From: Ursus arctos
Lineage: Eukaryota; Chordata; Mammalia; Carnivora; Ursidae
Direction of reading: 5' to 3'
Length of the DNA: 64,000 nucleotides
NCBI RefSeq assembly: GCF_023065955.2
Contig: NW_026622808.1
Coordinates: forward strand, 70,575,975-70,639,974
Shown here: positions 1 through 12,079 of the stretch, piece after piece
Numbering within the stretch: position 1 is the stretch's first letter
Layout of the letters: every line of letters starts with the position of its first letter
Translations under genes and position numbers: made by a program
The notes under the pieces: model-generated
What the model saw: the letters and a program-made list of their open reading frames with translations, nothing else
What the model was told of the DNA's origin: nothing
The model's database searches: none

Positions 1-2519
1 CATTTCCTTGTCTGTAGGTTGGGGAAGCTGGTGTGGATTTTATTAGGACCTCCTTTCAGGGCTGGAATAACCCATGTGAAACTCTTACACTGTGTGCCTG
101 ATCAAAGCTAGCTGTGACTCTCATTTTCCCAGCTCCTGCCCCCTCCAACACCCACCCCACCCCCACCCACAACTCAGTACCTCGGAGGCAAGTCAGACCT
201 GTGGAGAGCATCCGCCCCCCTCAGCAGAGCCCTGGAGCCATCCCCCCCTTGTTAGTGTTCTCTGTTGCTGAGTTAGCCCACACTGCAGCCACCACCACAC
301 AGAGAACCCCCAGCAGGGACTGCATCACTGTGCCCAGCTCTGGACCTGCATCGACCCGTTCAATCCCCCCCACCCCGAGAGCCCTGTCATGTGGATACTG
401 GAGTGAGCCCACTTCCAGATGAGGAGACACCACTAAAGTCACGTGGCGACACCGAGCCTGGGGTTGGACCCCAGGAGCCTGCAGCCAGGTTCCCACCATC
501 CACCACAGACTTCTCCACGTCTCCCCGTGGGTGACCGCCCTGCTCTTTCTGCGGGTGGGAAAGGTGAGGCACACGTGGAAACTGGACCTCACAGGCAAAG
601 AGCCGACTGGGTGCACTGGGTACCTTATCACATTCTGGCCCAAAGTCCTGTCTGCTCATATACAGAGAGCTCTGCACCGGGCCTGCAGGGGCCTGAGCGT
701 GTGGTGGAGGCAGGGCGCCAGGGGCCGTGGTGCAGCCCACCTGGTGCATGCAGATGGTAGCGGGAAGCCCAAGGAGGCACGGCTCCCTCCTGCTGCTCTG
801 GCCAAGCATGGCGCCCAGCAGGATGCCTTAGGCTCAGGCTCTCAGCTCCAGCCTCCCTTATACCAGGTGACAGCAGGCTTTTGACAATTCCCAACCGCAA
901 GTGTTAAGACACAGTGACATCCGAGCTCTCAAAATCCTCACTCACCAGCCCCACCAGCCCAAAGCATTTCACTAATGAATCTTCTTTGGGCTCAAGCCCG
1001 GTGGGCAGTACAGTCCTCCATCTGCCCATCCCCCCATCTGACCGGCCCCTCATGCAGTCACTACCAGGCCACCTGCCACCCTAGAAGTGCTGCCTGGGGG
1101 AGAGGTGGCCACAGCTAGTTCTCAGCTCCTGGTAGGGCCCCATTCAGCGCTTCTGGGGCCAACCACCTCATGCCTGTCCAGGCTGAGGGGCTCCAGGCAG
1201 ACCCCCTCAGCTGGTTAGGGGCAGGGGAGCCTCACGAGCATAGTCCAAAGCTCCAGCTGTGTGGACAGGCTGATGGATAGGCTGAGCTCCAGCTGGCCGC
1301 TTCCCAGCAGGGGACACCAACTTGTCAACTCTCCCACGGACTCCTGCTCTTGAGACAGCCCTGGGCGCCCTCATGGTGGCCAGCATGAGGGATGCCATGG
1401 CGTTGGAACCTGCCTGCTGCCCTGAATCCCCCCTCAGCCCGGCGCACTCCGGCCTATCTTGCAAAGACAGTGTGGTCCTGCCAGCAATCGGATTCTTTTT
1501 GGCGACGAACCTGCCTACGTTTGCACAAGCACTGGCAGGCACGCTGACATCCAGCCTCATCACCTGGGTATCCTGAGATACACCAGATTCCTCCTTGCAT
1601 CCCGAAGCTTAGCAAACAAATATTCTTGAGGAAGACAGCTCCCATGCCCATCTGTGAGCTAGATACAGTGTCTGTGGTGCCGTGGCCGACATCTGGCAGC
1701 CAGCATCCTTCCCGTTAGGGCTGGACAGAGAGCGGCTTAAGGGAGGAGAGGGGAAGGGGTCTTTGATATTTGGGGCAATCCACAGACCTTGAGCCCCTGA
1801 TGCCTTCCCCAGGGACGGGGAGAGCCTGCTTTCAGCATGTTATACAGACTAGGGAGTCACCAGCTCCAACACTGACCACTCACGGCTAACCCTCAGGAAG
1901 CCGGTGGAGGAGGCGTAAGTGGCAGCCATTCCGCAGTGCGGCTTTTCTCACAGAAGGATGGCTGCCGGCCAGACCTGAATTCTTAAATAGGCCAACAAGT
2001 GCCCCTGAGTCTGGGCTCAGTGTCAGACCATCACCAGCAGTCACCCAGCCCTCCTGTCTCTTAAGGATGCGGCTGTAAGTTGGAGGCCACTGCCTACTGC
2101 TTCTGACCCTTCAGCCCAGGCTGGTGCCTGGGAGCGAGACCCCGACGATCTGTCTGGCTGTCCAGCTCAAACTGGCCATCAGAGTCTATGAAGTTACAGC
2201 CCTTGTCCCTGCACCTGCTCCCTGCTTCCTGCTCTCACCCCAGCCCGAGGCTGTGGCCTCCAGCAGGCCCTTTTCCTACTCCCATAAACCCCGCCCCTAA
2301 CAACCTGTCACCTACACTCTGCTCACACCCCGCATGGGGCCCTTGCCTACCCCAGAAACTGCCAGAGCAGCCGGGGAGGTCGACCCAGGAACAGCAGCAG
2401 GAGGGTAGGAATCGTGGGGTCGGGGGCAAGGGGACTGCACTTGGGTGAGTGATCAGCACGAGGGCCTCTCTGTGGTGACAACGAAGCCTGTCCTGCAGCG
2501 GGAGTGGACTGCAGGCTGC
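1..2519. other. GC-rich unique intergenic or intronic DNA
   Basis: No gene is recognised here. Several open frames of 60-140 codons occur on both strands, but they overlap one another, are rich in Pro, Ser, Gly and Arg, and have no convincing splice sites or protein motifs. The only repeat I see is a worn MIR fragment near 405-500. The stretch could be intronic or intergenic; the sequence does not decide. Confidence 0.6.
405..500 (-). repeat. MIR SINE fragment, antisense
   Basis: The stretch around CCAGATGAGGAGAC followed by a GTCACGTGG block and a GGGTTGGACCCC block matches, in order, the antisense MIR core (gagg-aaactgagg, gtcacacag, gattcgaaccc). It is strongly diverged and incomplete, so orientation is clearer than boundaries. 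Confidence 0.5.
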
Positions 2520-2690
2520 TGGGCCAAGGGGACTTCAAGCATGTAACCACCTTGCGATTTGGCGTCCTCATCTGTGAAATGGCGGTGGAACCCCCACCTC
2601 CCCGGCTGGGGTGCAGCCTGCAAGGGCTGATTTGTGCCAACTCAGCACCTGGCACACAGTAGGTTCTCAGCTGATGCCACCATCACCGCT
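2520..2690 (+). repeat. MIR SINE, sense
   Basis: The order of landmarks is that of sense MIR: a CATCTGTGAAATGG block, then a mean-GC spacer, then CAGCACCTGGCACACAGTAGG and a short 3' tail. MIRs are tRNA-derived SINEs spread before the placental radiation. This copy is followed directly by a second MIR in the same orientation. Confidence 0.75.
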
Positions 2691-2811
2691 GTTATCACCG
2701 TAAAGCTAAGGCGTTCAAGGCAGTGGACACAACACACAGAAGCACAGAACTGAAGAAAGTGGTGCGTCTCAGGGACAGGAGAGTCTGGGGCACCAGGGGT
2801 GGGGGGCATGT

Positions 2812-2998
2812 GACGGTCAGGAGCACAGAATGTGGAGCCAGCCAGCCTGTCACAGAGGCCCAGCTCTGCCACTTTCTAGAGCATGGCCCTGGCTCAGGCC
2901 TTAACGTCCTTGTGCCTCAGTTTCTTCATCTGGAAAATGGGGATAATAGTACCAGCCACACGACCAGGGCTGCAGCGAAGGTTAAGTTAGCTGGCACA
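2812..2998 (+). repeat. MIR SINE, sense, nearly full length
   Basis: Clear landmarks run in order: GAGCACAGAATGTGGAGCCAG, CAGCTCTGCCACTT, TGCCTCAGTTTCTTCATCTG, AAAATGGGGATAATAGTACC and a terminal GTTAAGTTAGCTGGCAC. It is one of the better preserved MIRs in the window and lies about 120 bp after another MIR on the same strand. Confidence 0.85.
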
Positions 2999-2999
2999 G

Positions 3000-5390
3000 A
3001 TGCTGGCGTTGCTGCCGTCGGTCTGTGGGCCTGGAGAAGGGGCGCCTGAGCTGGGTCCAGCTGGCCATGCAGGGCCTTACCGGGGCTTGAGCAGGGGAAG
3101 CCATACTCAGAAATGTCTTATACGATCCCTCTTGAGAGAGGAAAAGGGGCAGCCCCGCCTTCCGGAAGCTGGTCTGGTGCAGCCAGCTGGGCAGTGCTGT
3201 TGTCTGTGGGACAAAAACCTCACAGAACACCAACCTCGGTTGAGATCCCTCTGAGACCACCCTTGGACTGAGAAGGCCAAGTCACCCCACAGTCACATCT
3301 CCGCCCAGAATAAACACCCACGCCCCCTTCTCTCGGCTAACGTGGATTTCTGTCTCCGTGCTGGTTTCCCCTCCATGTAGATACGATTTATCCAGAAGCC
3401 CATCACGGAATTGTCTCTGTGTTCCGGCAATAACCATGCAGTGACCCCTGCTTCCTGAACTCCCCCTCCCAACTACCCAGCCAAAGCCCGAATCCAGTCA
3501 TGGTTTCTCTCTGATCTCCCCCACTGAGACACCCCGTGGTCTCTGTAACTGGAGATGAGTAAGAAGCCCACCTGTCAGTGGCAGCTGTGCCCCTGGTGGC
3601 CTCTGGCAGGATGGTGGCCACACCCTCCAGAGGCTGGCTGTGCAGCTCAGCCCAGTTGTGCTGACTTCTCACTTCCTTGCACGACTTTTTCCCACCCTGA
3701 CACTCCACGTGCCATAAATACTAACTAGCCACGTAATACTGGGAGAGCAGGAAGGTTCTGGGATTCCCGACCCGGAGTCCCGTACTGCAGCGGGGCTGCC
3801 CTGTCCTCCCCCAGTCGGCATCCTGTCTAGGGTGCAGGTCCTCACCCTCCTGCCTCCCCCTTTGCATTTCCATGCAGGGCAGCCGTCTGCCAGGGAATAA
3901 GCCCCTGGAAGTCTTATAAACGAAGGGAATGTGTTTCAGAGAACTGGTTTCACAGGTGATGGAAGAGCTGAGAAGACTTATGGGACAGCAAGGCAACAGC
4001 CAGAAGCCCCCACTCTCAGGGGAATGATGAGGGGAGCAAGGATGCTACCAGAACCCGGAGCTCGGGGCATCAGAATGGCCTCAGAAGGGGCTGCCCGGGG
4101 GAGCTAGAACCTGGGAAGCAGACCGAGCAGGAACAATCCTGGCTTTGTCCCTTCTTCCCTCCCTCTAAGGTCTCCCCAGTGCCTCCCATCAGCTGACCCT
4201 GTCAGGGAGCCCTAGTTCTTCGGTGCAGAGCAGAGCAAAAGGACCGGTGCATAAGCCCAGCGTGAGGTTTGCCCACCCTAGCCCCTGCCCCTCCGAGTTG
4301 TCCTCACTCGGCCCTTGGGAGATGTGTCATAGGGGAGATGGGGCAGCACAGGCTGGCAGTGACCGTGGGGGAAGCCAGCTTCCCCAGGACTGGCGGGCCA
4401 GCACGTCCAAGAAGAAGTAGCTACCAATGAAGGAGGGCATCCTGTTTGCAGGGCTGGGGCCCAGGGCCAGCAGGTAGTGGAGCAGGGCCGGGGAAACCAA
4501 GTCAGAAACCTAAGAGGAGGGGAAATAGGGTGAGGAGCTTGTGGCTCCTTTTACAGGCCTGGGAATGCAGCAGAGACTTCCGTTCAACCCCTGCGCCATA
4601 CCCTGGGCAAAACTGAAACTTTCATGGCGAGTTTGGGGACGCAGAGGCAGATGTGGTCAAGTCCAGATGTCCCCAGTGCAGACTGTCAAAGAATAGTTGG
4701 GGATCAGGGACCCACGTGTGACACTGGGAACGCTGTCTACTCTTGAGGGAGAAATCGCTTCCCAGGCCGAGGACCGCACAGGGTGAAGAAACGCTCGCAG
4801 CACGTGGATCTTCCACTGAGGAAGAGGCCCGACCATGCTCACCCTGCCACCCCAGCTCAGGTGCTCCGGCCCCGGACCCCCTCCCCTCCACACCCTTCGG
4901 AAGCCTGCTCGGTCACCCCACCACAGGCTGGATTTTCCAGGCACCTGCAGATCCCGAGAATAGAGGCACATTCTTCAAGGTGAAGTCCACCTTCTACCCA
5001 ATCAATTATTTCAAATTCCAGAAACATATTTTTAATGATCTCTCTTTCAGGGTCTGTATAAAAAAACACCGCTACTTATGAGATTTTTAAGTTTTGTTCA
5101 AAGTGCTGCTCGATGAAACTAGTTTTCAGGGGAGCCCCCATGCTGTTCGTGGATGAACAACAGGAGCGAACCACGTCCACGTTAATGCGCGAGCTTTCAC
5201 TGTACTTAGTAGTCTACTGGGACAGCGGCAGGAAACGGAATCGTGATTGGGGTATTCTAGAGACCTGCAAGGGGCATTTAAACCACAGAGAGGATTCTGG
5301 TTTGTCTGGAACAACAAGAACAACTTAGTGGTGATTGTTTAAAAAGATACAAAAATACGCATACCACGTATCACTACCGCAGGGTGCACT
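3000..5390. other. Unique sequence, no gene recognised
   Basis: Moderately GC-rich sequence turns AT-richer after 4980. Short overlapping open frames occur on both strands without recognisable domains. I see no SINE, no LTR and no simple repeat of note. Confidence 0.5.
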
Positions 5391-5394
5391 TAAC

Positions 5395-5690
5395 GTGGTG
5401 CATTTAAAGGGACATTTATAGCAGTAAAAATGCATATCAGAAAAGAATGAAAGTGAAAAATGAATTGGGTGTCATCTTTGAGAAACTGCAAAACAAACAA
5501 GAAGCTCACGATAAATAAAGACGTGAAGAGACGCTTCGGAAGACACAAGAAGAGAATCGACGAGTCAACAGTAGCTTCTAATAAAACAGACAAACCTGCG
5601 GCAAGATTTCCTTCCTTTAGTGGAGGCAATACTGGGAAAGAAAAGTGGGACACAGCAGATAATACAAATTTGAAAACATAAATGAACTGT
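5395..5690 (+). repeat. Old L1 ORF2 fragment, sense
   Basis: The sequence follows the order of the L1 ORF2 region between endonuclease and reverse transcriptase: a TTTAAAGGGACATTTATAGC motif, then a run resembling AAAAGAATGAAAG, lysine- and asparagine-rich codons, and an AAACAGACAAACCTGC motif. A 73-codon frame (5460-5681) is a relic of ORF2 and not a host gene. Reverse transcriptase and 3' end are absent. Confidence 0.6.
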
Positions 5691-5930
5691 ACTTACACAT
5701 ATACAGGTAAGGCTAGATCTTCAAATATACTAATGTATGAAAAATAAGATACACACTAACATTCATTTACAGTTTAAGAACATAGTCACCATTCAGTAAC
5801 TTGTACGGTTGGATGCTTTCCTCTATCCGTTACAGCAGGGCAGACGTACAGGCAGAGCACACCATGGCACTCACTGGATCCCACGGGTCCCTAAGTGTTG
5901 CAGTGGGTGGCACCCAAGAACACCTGGGAG

Positions 5931-6738
5931 CTAGAAGAGGCGGCGGCAGGCCTTGCAGTGTGGCCGAGGGGAGCGGGGACAGCGGGGATCGGGCTGAGGG
6001 TCTGCAATGGGGGAAGGGGGCAGAGGGCAGAGTTCTGGGCTGCAGGGTAGAGCAGGTGCCCCAGGGCTAAACCTGGAGGCCCATTCTGATGGAGGGGCTT
6101 GGCACCTCTCCAAATGAGGAGCTCCTCTGGACGGTCCCCCCGCTGCAGCCGGGGAGGCTGAGCTGGCGTGAATTTGCCATTCCACCTGGGGATAGTGGCC
6201 AGAGGCGTCCCCACTCAGAGCTGGAGGGACTGAGGAGTACGGGGGTGGGGGTCCCATGGGGTAAGGAAATACACTGGAGGTCATGGTGGCCAGGGACTGG
6301 CTCCCCACTTGGGGATCAAAGCTGGAGAAGCCCCACGGCCAGACTGAAGGCACTGGTGCAGCTGGAGGGGCAAGCCCCATCCAGAAAGGACTGACAAAAG
6401 GTGCCCACGTGTAACTCCAAAGGGCTGTATACCTCATCCAGGAGTGGACAGCACAGGGGGCTCCCATGACAGTCCAGAAGGTTGGGTCAGTTGCAGGCTG
6501 GACTCCCAGACAGGCACAGAAGCCACAGACAGGGTACACAGGTGCCCAGGGGGTTGGGACAGCTGGAGTCACGCGGTCTTCCTCGGGGATCTGGAATGTG
6601 GGGTGGATGCTCTGGTTGGCTGGTTCCGTAGATGCACTCGCTCCCATCTTGGATGAGAACTGCGCTCCAAAGCCAGCCAGCCGGGCGTTTCTCTCCTGGG
6701 CTGATAGCACACGGCACCTCCAGGTGGCTCCTTGGTGT
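5931..6738 (-). pseudogene. Gene-like exon with PPPPY motif, family unknown
   Basis: Reading on the minus strand, a good acceptor (CTAACTCTGTTCACCCCACAG) ends at 6739, with a CTAAC branch-point-like site just upstream. A frame stays open from the acceptor for about 269 codons to a stop at 5931. It is rich in Pro, Trp, Ser and Ala and contains the block PYPMGPPPPYSSVPPALS at about 6225-6275. PPPPY motifs often occur in cytoplasmic tails and bind WW domains, but nothing else identifies the family. The frame that joins best with the upstream candidate exon (7464-7645) instead begins TKEPPGGAVCYQP and stops after about 55 codons, which suggests a frameshift and hence a pseudogene. A related degraded block lies at 19497-19690. 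Confidence 0.35.
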
Positions 6739-7426
6739 CTGTGGGGTGAACAGAGTTAGAGATGGGGCAGGGAGAAGGGTTTGAGGGGGATCGGAGGAGA
6801 GGAAAAGTTCCAGGTGAGGGGGTCACAGAGCCATGTTCATCTTGGAGGATGAGGAGAGAGGGACTATCGTGACAGCACTGAGTGACCCTGTGCGAGAGGA
6901 GGTGTCTGTGACATCTGCATGGGGCTAGAACTCATGACATCCAATCAGAAGTTCCCAATTCAGTCTTTCATAACCCCCCTCTGTACAGGTCACAGAGAGC
7001 AAAGACCGAAAAATACCAATGGCCAAGCTCACTGAGTACCTGGCATGGAGTAAGAATTAGAAAATTAGGTATAGTCTCCAAATTGATTCATAACAGAACA
7101 GAAAAATCCGAAATACACAGTAAGCCACCAGACAGTGGGGTCTGCTTAGCAAGTTCCTGAAGAATTCCATCCTTGTCCCCTCTCCCTGCACCTCCTCTCC
7201 ACAAACCAGGGTCTTCCCCAAACAGTTTCCTCCGAAGGGTGCAAAACATGAGGCCATACTCCCAGTTTTCTGCTGGAATGTTCTGGAATGTTCTGAATGG
7301 CACAATCAGCAGCCACATGCAGCACAATGAGGAATTAGTATAAAGGAAGTAAAGAGATAGTCCAGGGGCCCAGCAGGGCCAGGAGAGGACACACTAGCAG
7401 TCTCAGCTACTTCTCCATGTAACAAA

Positions 7427-7441
7427 GTTCCCCCCCCCCCC
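7427..7441. repeat. Poly(C) tract
   Basis: A run of about 14 consecutive C bases lies just downstream (minus-strand sense) of the candidate exon's donor. Length variation and sequencing error are likely here. Confidence 0.8.
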
Positions 7442-7463
7442 ATGCCCCGAGGAATTTCCTTAC

Positions 7464-7645
7464 AATTTGGAGAAGTTTCTGAAGTAATAACTGGTGCCCA
7501 GTCGTTGCTGTGGCCGTCCAGAGTGGCATACAGTGCACAGATGGTCGAGAGGCTGGTAGCTAGGAGGAAACAGCCAGCCCCCAGCACCTCAAGGAGCAAA
7601 GGCTGGTGTGGTCCAAGCTCCTGGGGTCCCGAGGGGCCAGAGCAG
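7464..7645 (-). pseudogene. Candidate upstream exon with hydrophobic segment
   Basis: On the minus strand an acceptor (CCACCTTTACAG) precedes 7645 and a GTAAGG donor follows 7464, giving a 182-nt open exon. It encodes a hydrophilic start and then EVLGAGCFLLATSLSTICAL, a plausible membrane segment, followed by a polar stretch. It lies about 730 bp upstream of the PPPPY exon on the same strand. A diverged relative in the same orientation lies at 20289-20350, sharing the pattern LAT-LST. I infer a small membrane protein gene or pseudogene. A four-helix CD20-like architecture is possible but not shown. The exon ends are inferred from splice signals only. Confidence 0.3.
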
Positions 7646-8498
7646 CTGTAAAGGTGGGTTTAAACACAGCAGAGGAGCGGCACCCAACACACACGAGCTG
7701 GCTGCACATGATCCCGCACAAGAAAGAAGCCAGTCAGGTCTCCCCTGCGCTCTCAGCGATGGTGGGAGCCAGCAGCTGAGCACAGCCCAGAGCAGGTGAG
7801 GGCTCTGGAAAAGAGGGTGGGCAGACCATGAGGGTCCCCGTGAATGCCTGCCGAGACCCTCCTGCACACAGGACAGCAGGAAAACATGCAGTCTAGAGAG
7901 GCGGTATAACCAGCTTCACGTTCCAGAAGCCTCTGTAAATCAGAGAGTGGACCCCAGGCAGGACCTCCAGGCCCAAAGAAGGAAGACAAGCTAGGACAGA
8001 TTGAGGGATGGTAGTGTTGGAGCTGGAGGAGAGAAGGCAGATGGAGAGAAGCAGGCCCGTCCAAGATGTGTTTGGGAGGCTGGGATGACAGAGCTGGTGG
8101 CTTGATGGGGCTAAGGGAGCACCGCTGGGAGGATTCCAGGCTGACGCTCCCGTTCTGGCCCGAGCAACGGTGGACCAAGAACCAGGTCACTGGCACAGGG
8201 ACACTGGGGTGTTTAGGGAGAAAGGCCGAGTTCAGTTTGGGTGGGCACCATGTGATCAGAGTTACTCCTTCTCTCCCCCACCCGGGGAAGGAGAAGAGTC
8301 ACTGGGGAAACGAGGTCTGAGAGCTGCCTTCCTCCTCCTTCCTGGTGCCCAGGCTGAAGGACAGATCGGAGGGAAGCAAGGGTCAGTGCTCTTTCCCGGT
8401 GGGGCCTGGGAAGCAGGTGTGGCCCTGATGTTATGAGCTGGAATTGCTGGGGAGGGCACGGGGTAGGCTTGTCTCATCATCCCTACTATGTGTGGCTG

Positions 8499-8676
8499 GG
8501 GACGCCTGGGTGGCTCAGTCAGTTGGGCGTCTGCCTTCAGCTCGGGTCATGATCCTGGGGTCCCGGGATGGAGTACCGCATCGGGCTCCCCTCTCAGCAA
8601 GGAGTCTGCTTCTCCCTCTGACCCTTCCCCTGCTTTTGCACTCTCTCTCTCAAATAAATAAAATCTTTAAAAGAAA
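8499..8676 (+). mobile_element. CAN SINE, sense, with 11-bp TSD
   Basis: A tRNA-derived head (GACGCCTGGGTGGCTCAGTC, then GGGCGTCTGCC), a CT-rich body and an AAATAAATAAAATCTTT tail are present. The flanking duplication ATGTGTGGCTG is perfect (8488-8498 and 8677-8687). The head uses the GGTCATGATCCTGGGGTCC variant, so this copy belongs to an older subfamily than the 37.3 and 54.8 kb copies. Confidence 0.93.
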
Positions 8677-8689
8677 ATGTGTGGCTGAA

Positions 8690-10285
8690 GAAACAACTCA
8701 TCCCCTCCTGACAAGAAGGGGGTGAGGGGGCCTGGGGCTGAATAGGGGCAGCAGCCCCACAGAGGGTCCTCTTTAGGGATTTAAAGGAGGCAGAGGGACA
8801 GCCAGAGACAAGAAGGGAGGTTGATGTGTCCTCCATGCCAGCAGGGACCAGAGGGGGAGGGGCCCAGCCAACGCCAGCTAGGGACCAGCAGACCCGAGCT
8901 CCCAGGGCCTTGATGCAAAGCCACCCCCACTCCGGGCCTGAGACGCAGGAGCACCTCCCAGAAAGGGGCCTGAGGAAGCCTGGACTATGTTGGGAAAGTC
9001 CCAAGTAACTGGCCAGCCAGCCCTGAGGAGGAGCCCGTTTCTGCAGCTGCCCAATAGAGGGCTCTAGAAGGAAAACAGGTTCGATTCCAGGAAACCATAC
9101 CGGCTCGTATCCCTGAACTTGTGGGCTCTGACACTGGCATCCCATGCGGGTTCAGAGCAACCTCCATAGAATTAATGCTCAGAAATTCCCAGGAGTGTTC
9201 TCAAAAACGGAATATGATGGAGGAGCCATTTCGCATGATACTAAAACCAGAAAATATTTAGATTTGAAAACTAAATATCTAGTTCAAAAATAAAAATCCA
9301 AAATTGGTGTGCTCAGAATCAAAATGAACGGGATATTTCCAACATATGGCAGAAAAGGGCCAATAATCTGTCTAACAAAATGCCTCCTAGTCAAGAGTGA
9401 GAACATGAAGAACCATCAATAAAAACGGGCAACGGGCAGCTACAAGCCAAGTCACAGAGTAAGTCCCTGCTCGTCATTTATGATGTAAAAATGTCCAGCT
9501 TTGCCGGATGTTTAGATGTTTGAAAAGTCAAATTTTGAAAAGAATGAAACTTTGACTTTTATAACTAATTTGATAAAGAATAAAGCCTTGTGATGGTATT
9601 TTAAAGGCTATGGAGAAAAGCTCATGCAGTTTTGTTGTCAAAGGAGCACACACTACTCTTCGTGGCGCGATTTGGCGATAACTATCAAAACATAAAACCT
9701 GGCTTGCGAGTTCCCCTTCTGTGATCCAGACACACGGGGCGTCCCTCAGGTGGCATTTCCGATTGACCTGATCCAAGCCCACCCCCAGGGTGGGCTGGGG
9801 GCAAAGTTCTTAGGATCAAGGTCTCCAGGGAAGAATCTTCAGGGAATCACACCCATTTGGGACTCAACCCCCTTCTCCGAGGCCCAGACTGCAGGAACGA
9901 TTGACCCTCCTGTACCCCATACCCATCAGGCTAAATTTGCTCTTTATCACAGCACACTCACTTGATTTTCCTAGACTATTTCCTTCCAGCGAAGTCCCTG
10001 GAACCCTGATGCTTTGGCAGTAGCAGCTGAAATGGTCTCTGAAGAGGATTTAGGTTCTGCAGGCAGCACTGCGGCCCCAGGTCCCAGGTCCCAGGTCCCA
10101 GGTCAGGCTTCCTGTGCTCCGCGGATGTATGGATGCCCTGCCCCAGCTGAGGGCAGGCGGCCCTTCCTGAGCGTTCTCACTCCTGCACACTCTTCTGCTC
10201 TTTTATAGAAACATGTGCCATTTGGGGGTGGGCCTGGGCTTCAGGAGATCCTATGAAATGGACTCTCCCCCTGGGATTCAGTCAG
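8690..10285. other. Unique sequence with AT-rich old L1-like scraps
   Basis: GC-rich sequence to about 9150 contains opposing open frames with no recognisable product. From about 9160 to 9620 it is AT-rich, with phrases such as AACAAAATGCCTCCTAGTC that look like old L1 ORF2 relics, too diverged to delimit. A short tandem GGTCCCA run occurs at about 10079-10102. Confidence 0.4.
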
Positions 10286-10289
10286 GGGA

Positions 10290-10720
10290 GTGTGAATGCA
10301 GTCAAGGGTGGGTTGATTGGATCATTTGCTTACCCCAGAAAGGAAGGCAGAGCTAAACTGAATTAGGGGCAGGGTGTTACCAGGGTGTGAAAATGCCCTC
10401 GTCCTAGAGCAGTGATCAGGGGGGTTGTAGCTTTTAGCTGAGTGCGGCGAGCCTCAGCTGCATTGGGGGAGGAAGAGCTGCAGGGACAGGGAACAGAGGA
10501 TGTGAAGGTCCAGAGGGCCTGCTACAAAGGCTGGAGCAGGCTGGAGCAGGGCCTGCCTTCTGGGGGAAGATGGAGCCAGACAGCAAGCGGCCGCAACTTC
10601 CAGGGCCTCGTTCTCGTGGCTGGAGATGTGGGTCTCTCCATGCAACAGCAGTGGGAGCCATTGCAGATTTTTAGTCAGAAGCCATTGTGTGTGGAGCAGG
10701 TCCAGTCCTGCCTTTGACCA
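10290..10720 (-). repeat. Probable L2 LINE fragment, antisense
   Basis: The order of phrases (a GGACAGGGAACAGAGGATG block, a GGAGCAGG...CTTCTGGGGG block, then GTGGGAGCCATTGCAGATTTTTAG) resembles the antisense L2 3' region, where a 'gggaagccattggagggtttt' phrase is diagnostic. The copy is old and its boundaries are approximate. Confidence 0.4.
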
Positions 10721-10872
10721 TTTGAATGTTCTGAGTGTGCATGCCTGGTGAGGTATAGTCATTCAAATATATACATCCTAATCCCAAATTTCCAAATTTC
10801 CATAATTTCCAAAGTTTAATGAAACCACACTCTGGCAGGCTCTGTTCTAAGCACTTCAAGTGTATTAACTAT

Positions 10873-11310
10873 TGTTAAAAGAAAACCACAGGCCCCAAAA
10901 TGGCATCACTTAGGCCAAGTCAGCAAACTAAGACTTAAAACGTAACCAAACCGCCGTTTCAACCCCCCAGGAATGTAATCTCTAACTAGTCAGCCAGGGA
11001 TTTTCTGGTCAGGACCAAAAAGGTAATCTGTCACTTGGGCTCTCCTCATCCCCCAAAGGAAGATGAGGTAGCCCACCTGGGAAAACCCTTTTGTTCACAA
11101 CCGACGCCGTCCTCACCTGAAATAATCCCTTTTCTGTTTACGGCTTCCTGTTCTACCTTTAAAAAACTTTTCCTTCCTGTAGCTCCTCAGAGCTCACCAC
11201 TACTCGCTAGATGGGATACTGCTCAATTCAGGAAACATTTAGTAGAGCCCATTAGATCTTCCAATTTACTTGTCCAAATCTTGTGGTTTTTTAAAACGCT
11301 CTTTTCATCT
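10873..11310 (+). mobile_element. Solitary LTR remnant, ERVL-like
   Basis: The segment begins TGTTAAAAGAAAACCACAGG, has a mid-part with CTCCTCAGAGC, and ends in a polyadenylation-like region with CCCATTAGATCTTCCAATTTAC. This layout resembles an old ERVL-class LTR of the LTR33 type. It is noncoding, with no internal retroviral genes nearby. The family name is recalled and unverified. Confidence 0.45.
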
Positions 11311-11334
11311 TATGTCACCCTGTGAGACCCACCA

Positions 11335-12075
11335 CCGTACAACCATTAGGATCCAGAAAATCCAATTGTTTAAAATGTGAGGCTGCATTTTCTTCTGGGG
11401 TTAATATAAATTCCAGAACATCATGAGAAACCCCAAAATAAACATGGCAAAACGTATATAGGACACAAATGATCATCCCAAGTGATCAGAAGCAGTCACT
11501 ACCTATACTCACCGCACCCACGACTGAGGAGGAGGGCTGGGCATAGCCCAAGTGTACTCTGTTAGGATTGGTGCTAACGCCGGGGTGCTGGCTCCAGCAC
11601 TTTCCCCATTTTGCAGAGGAGGCCACATCACTAGTAATGGGGTAGAACTGCTCCAACTTCTGTGCTTCTAGTTGCAACAATCCCAGGGCTAGCATGCACA
11701 CAAAAACTTATATATAAAGCTGAGCTTTTCACATGTCCTATCAAAACCCTTTATATCCTGCACAAAATGTCACAGCTCATATCAGGCAGCCCTCCCTCAG
11801 AGCCCTGGCTCCCTGTGGGTACTCATGTCGATGCCCCTTCCCTGCCCTTTCAGACTCAGAAATGGCAAGGACTCCCCACTGTCCATAGTCCCTGGGCACT
11901 TTACCATCCCTTCTTGGCTTCCTTACCTCCTCCCAGGCTGCTGAAAATAGTGCACTCATGAAACATTAAATGTTCCTTAATGAACCATTCAAATGTTTCA
12001 CACCAGAACCTTGACTGATACACTTCCCTTAATTCTTCAGAATGGTTTTTACTTTCATTTTTATTTTGTCTGATA
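11335..12075. other. Unique sequence, no gene recognised
   Basis: Mixed-composition sequence with short frames on both strands. None has a motif or splice context that I can support. Confidence 0.4.
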
Positions 12076-12079
12076 CCTC

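Noticed and set aside
10079..10102. GGTCCCA tandem run as a regulatory array
   Set aside because: Only three to four short units; too little to support a function.
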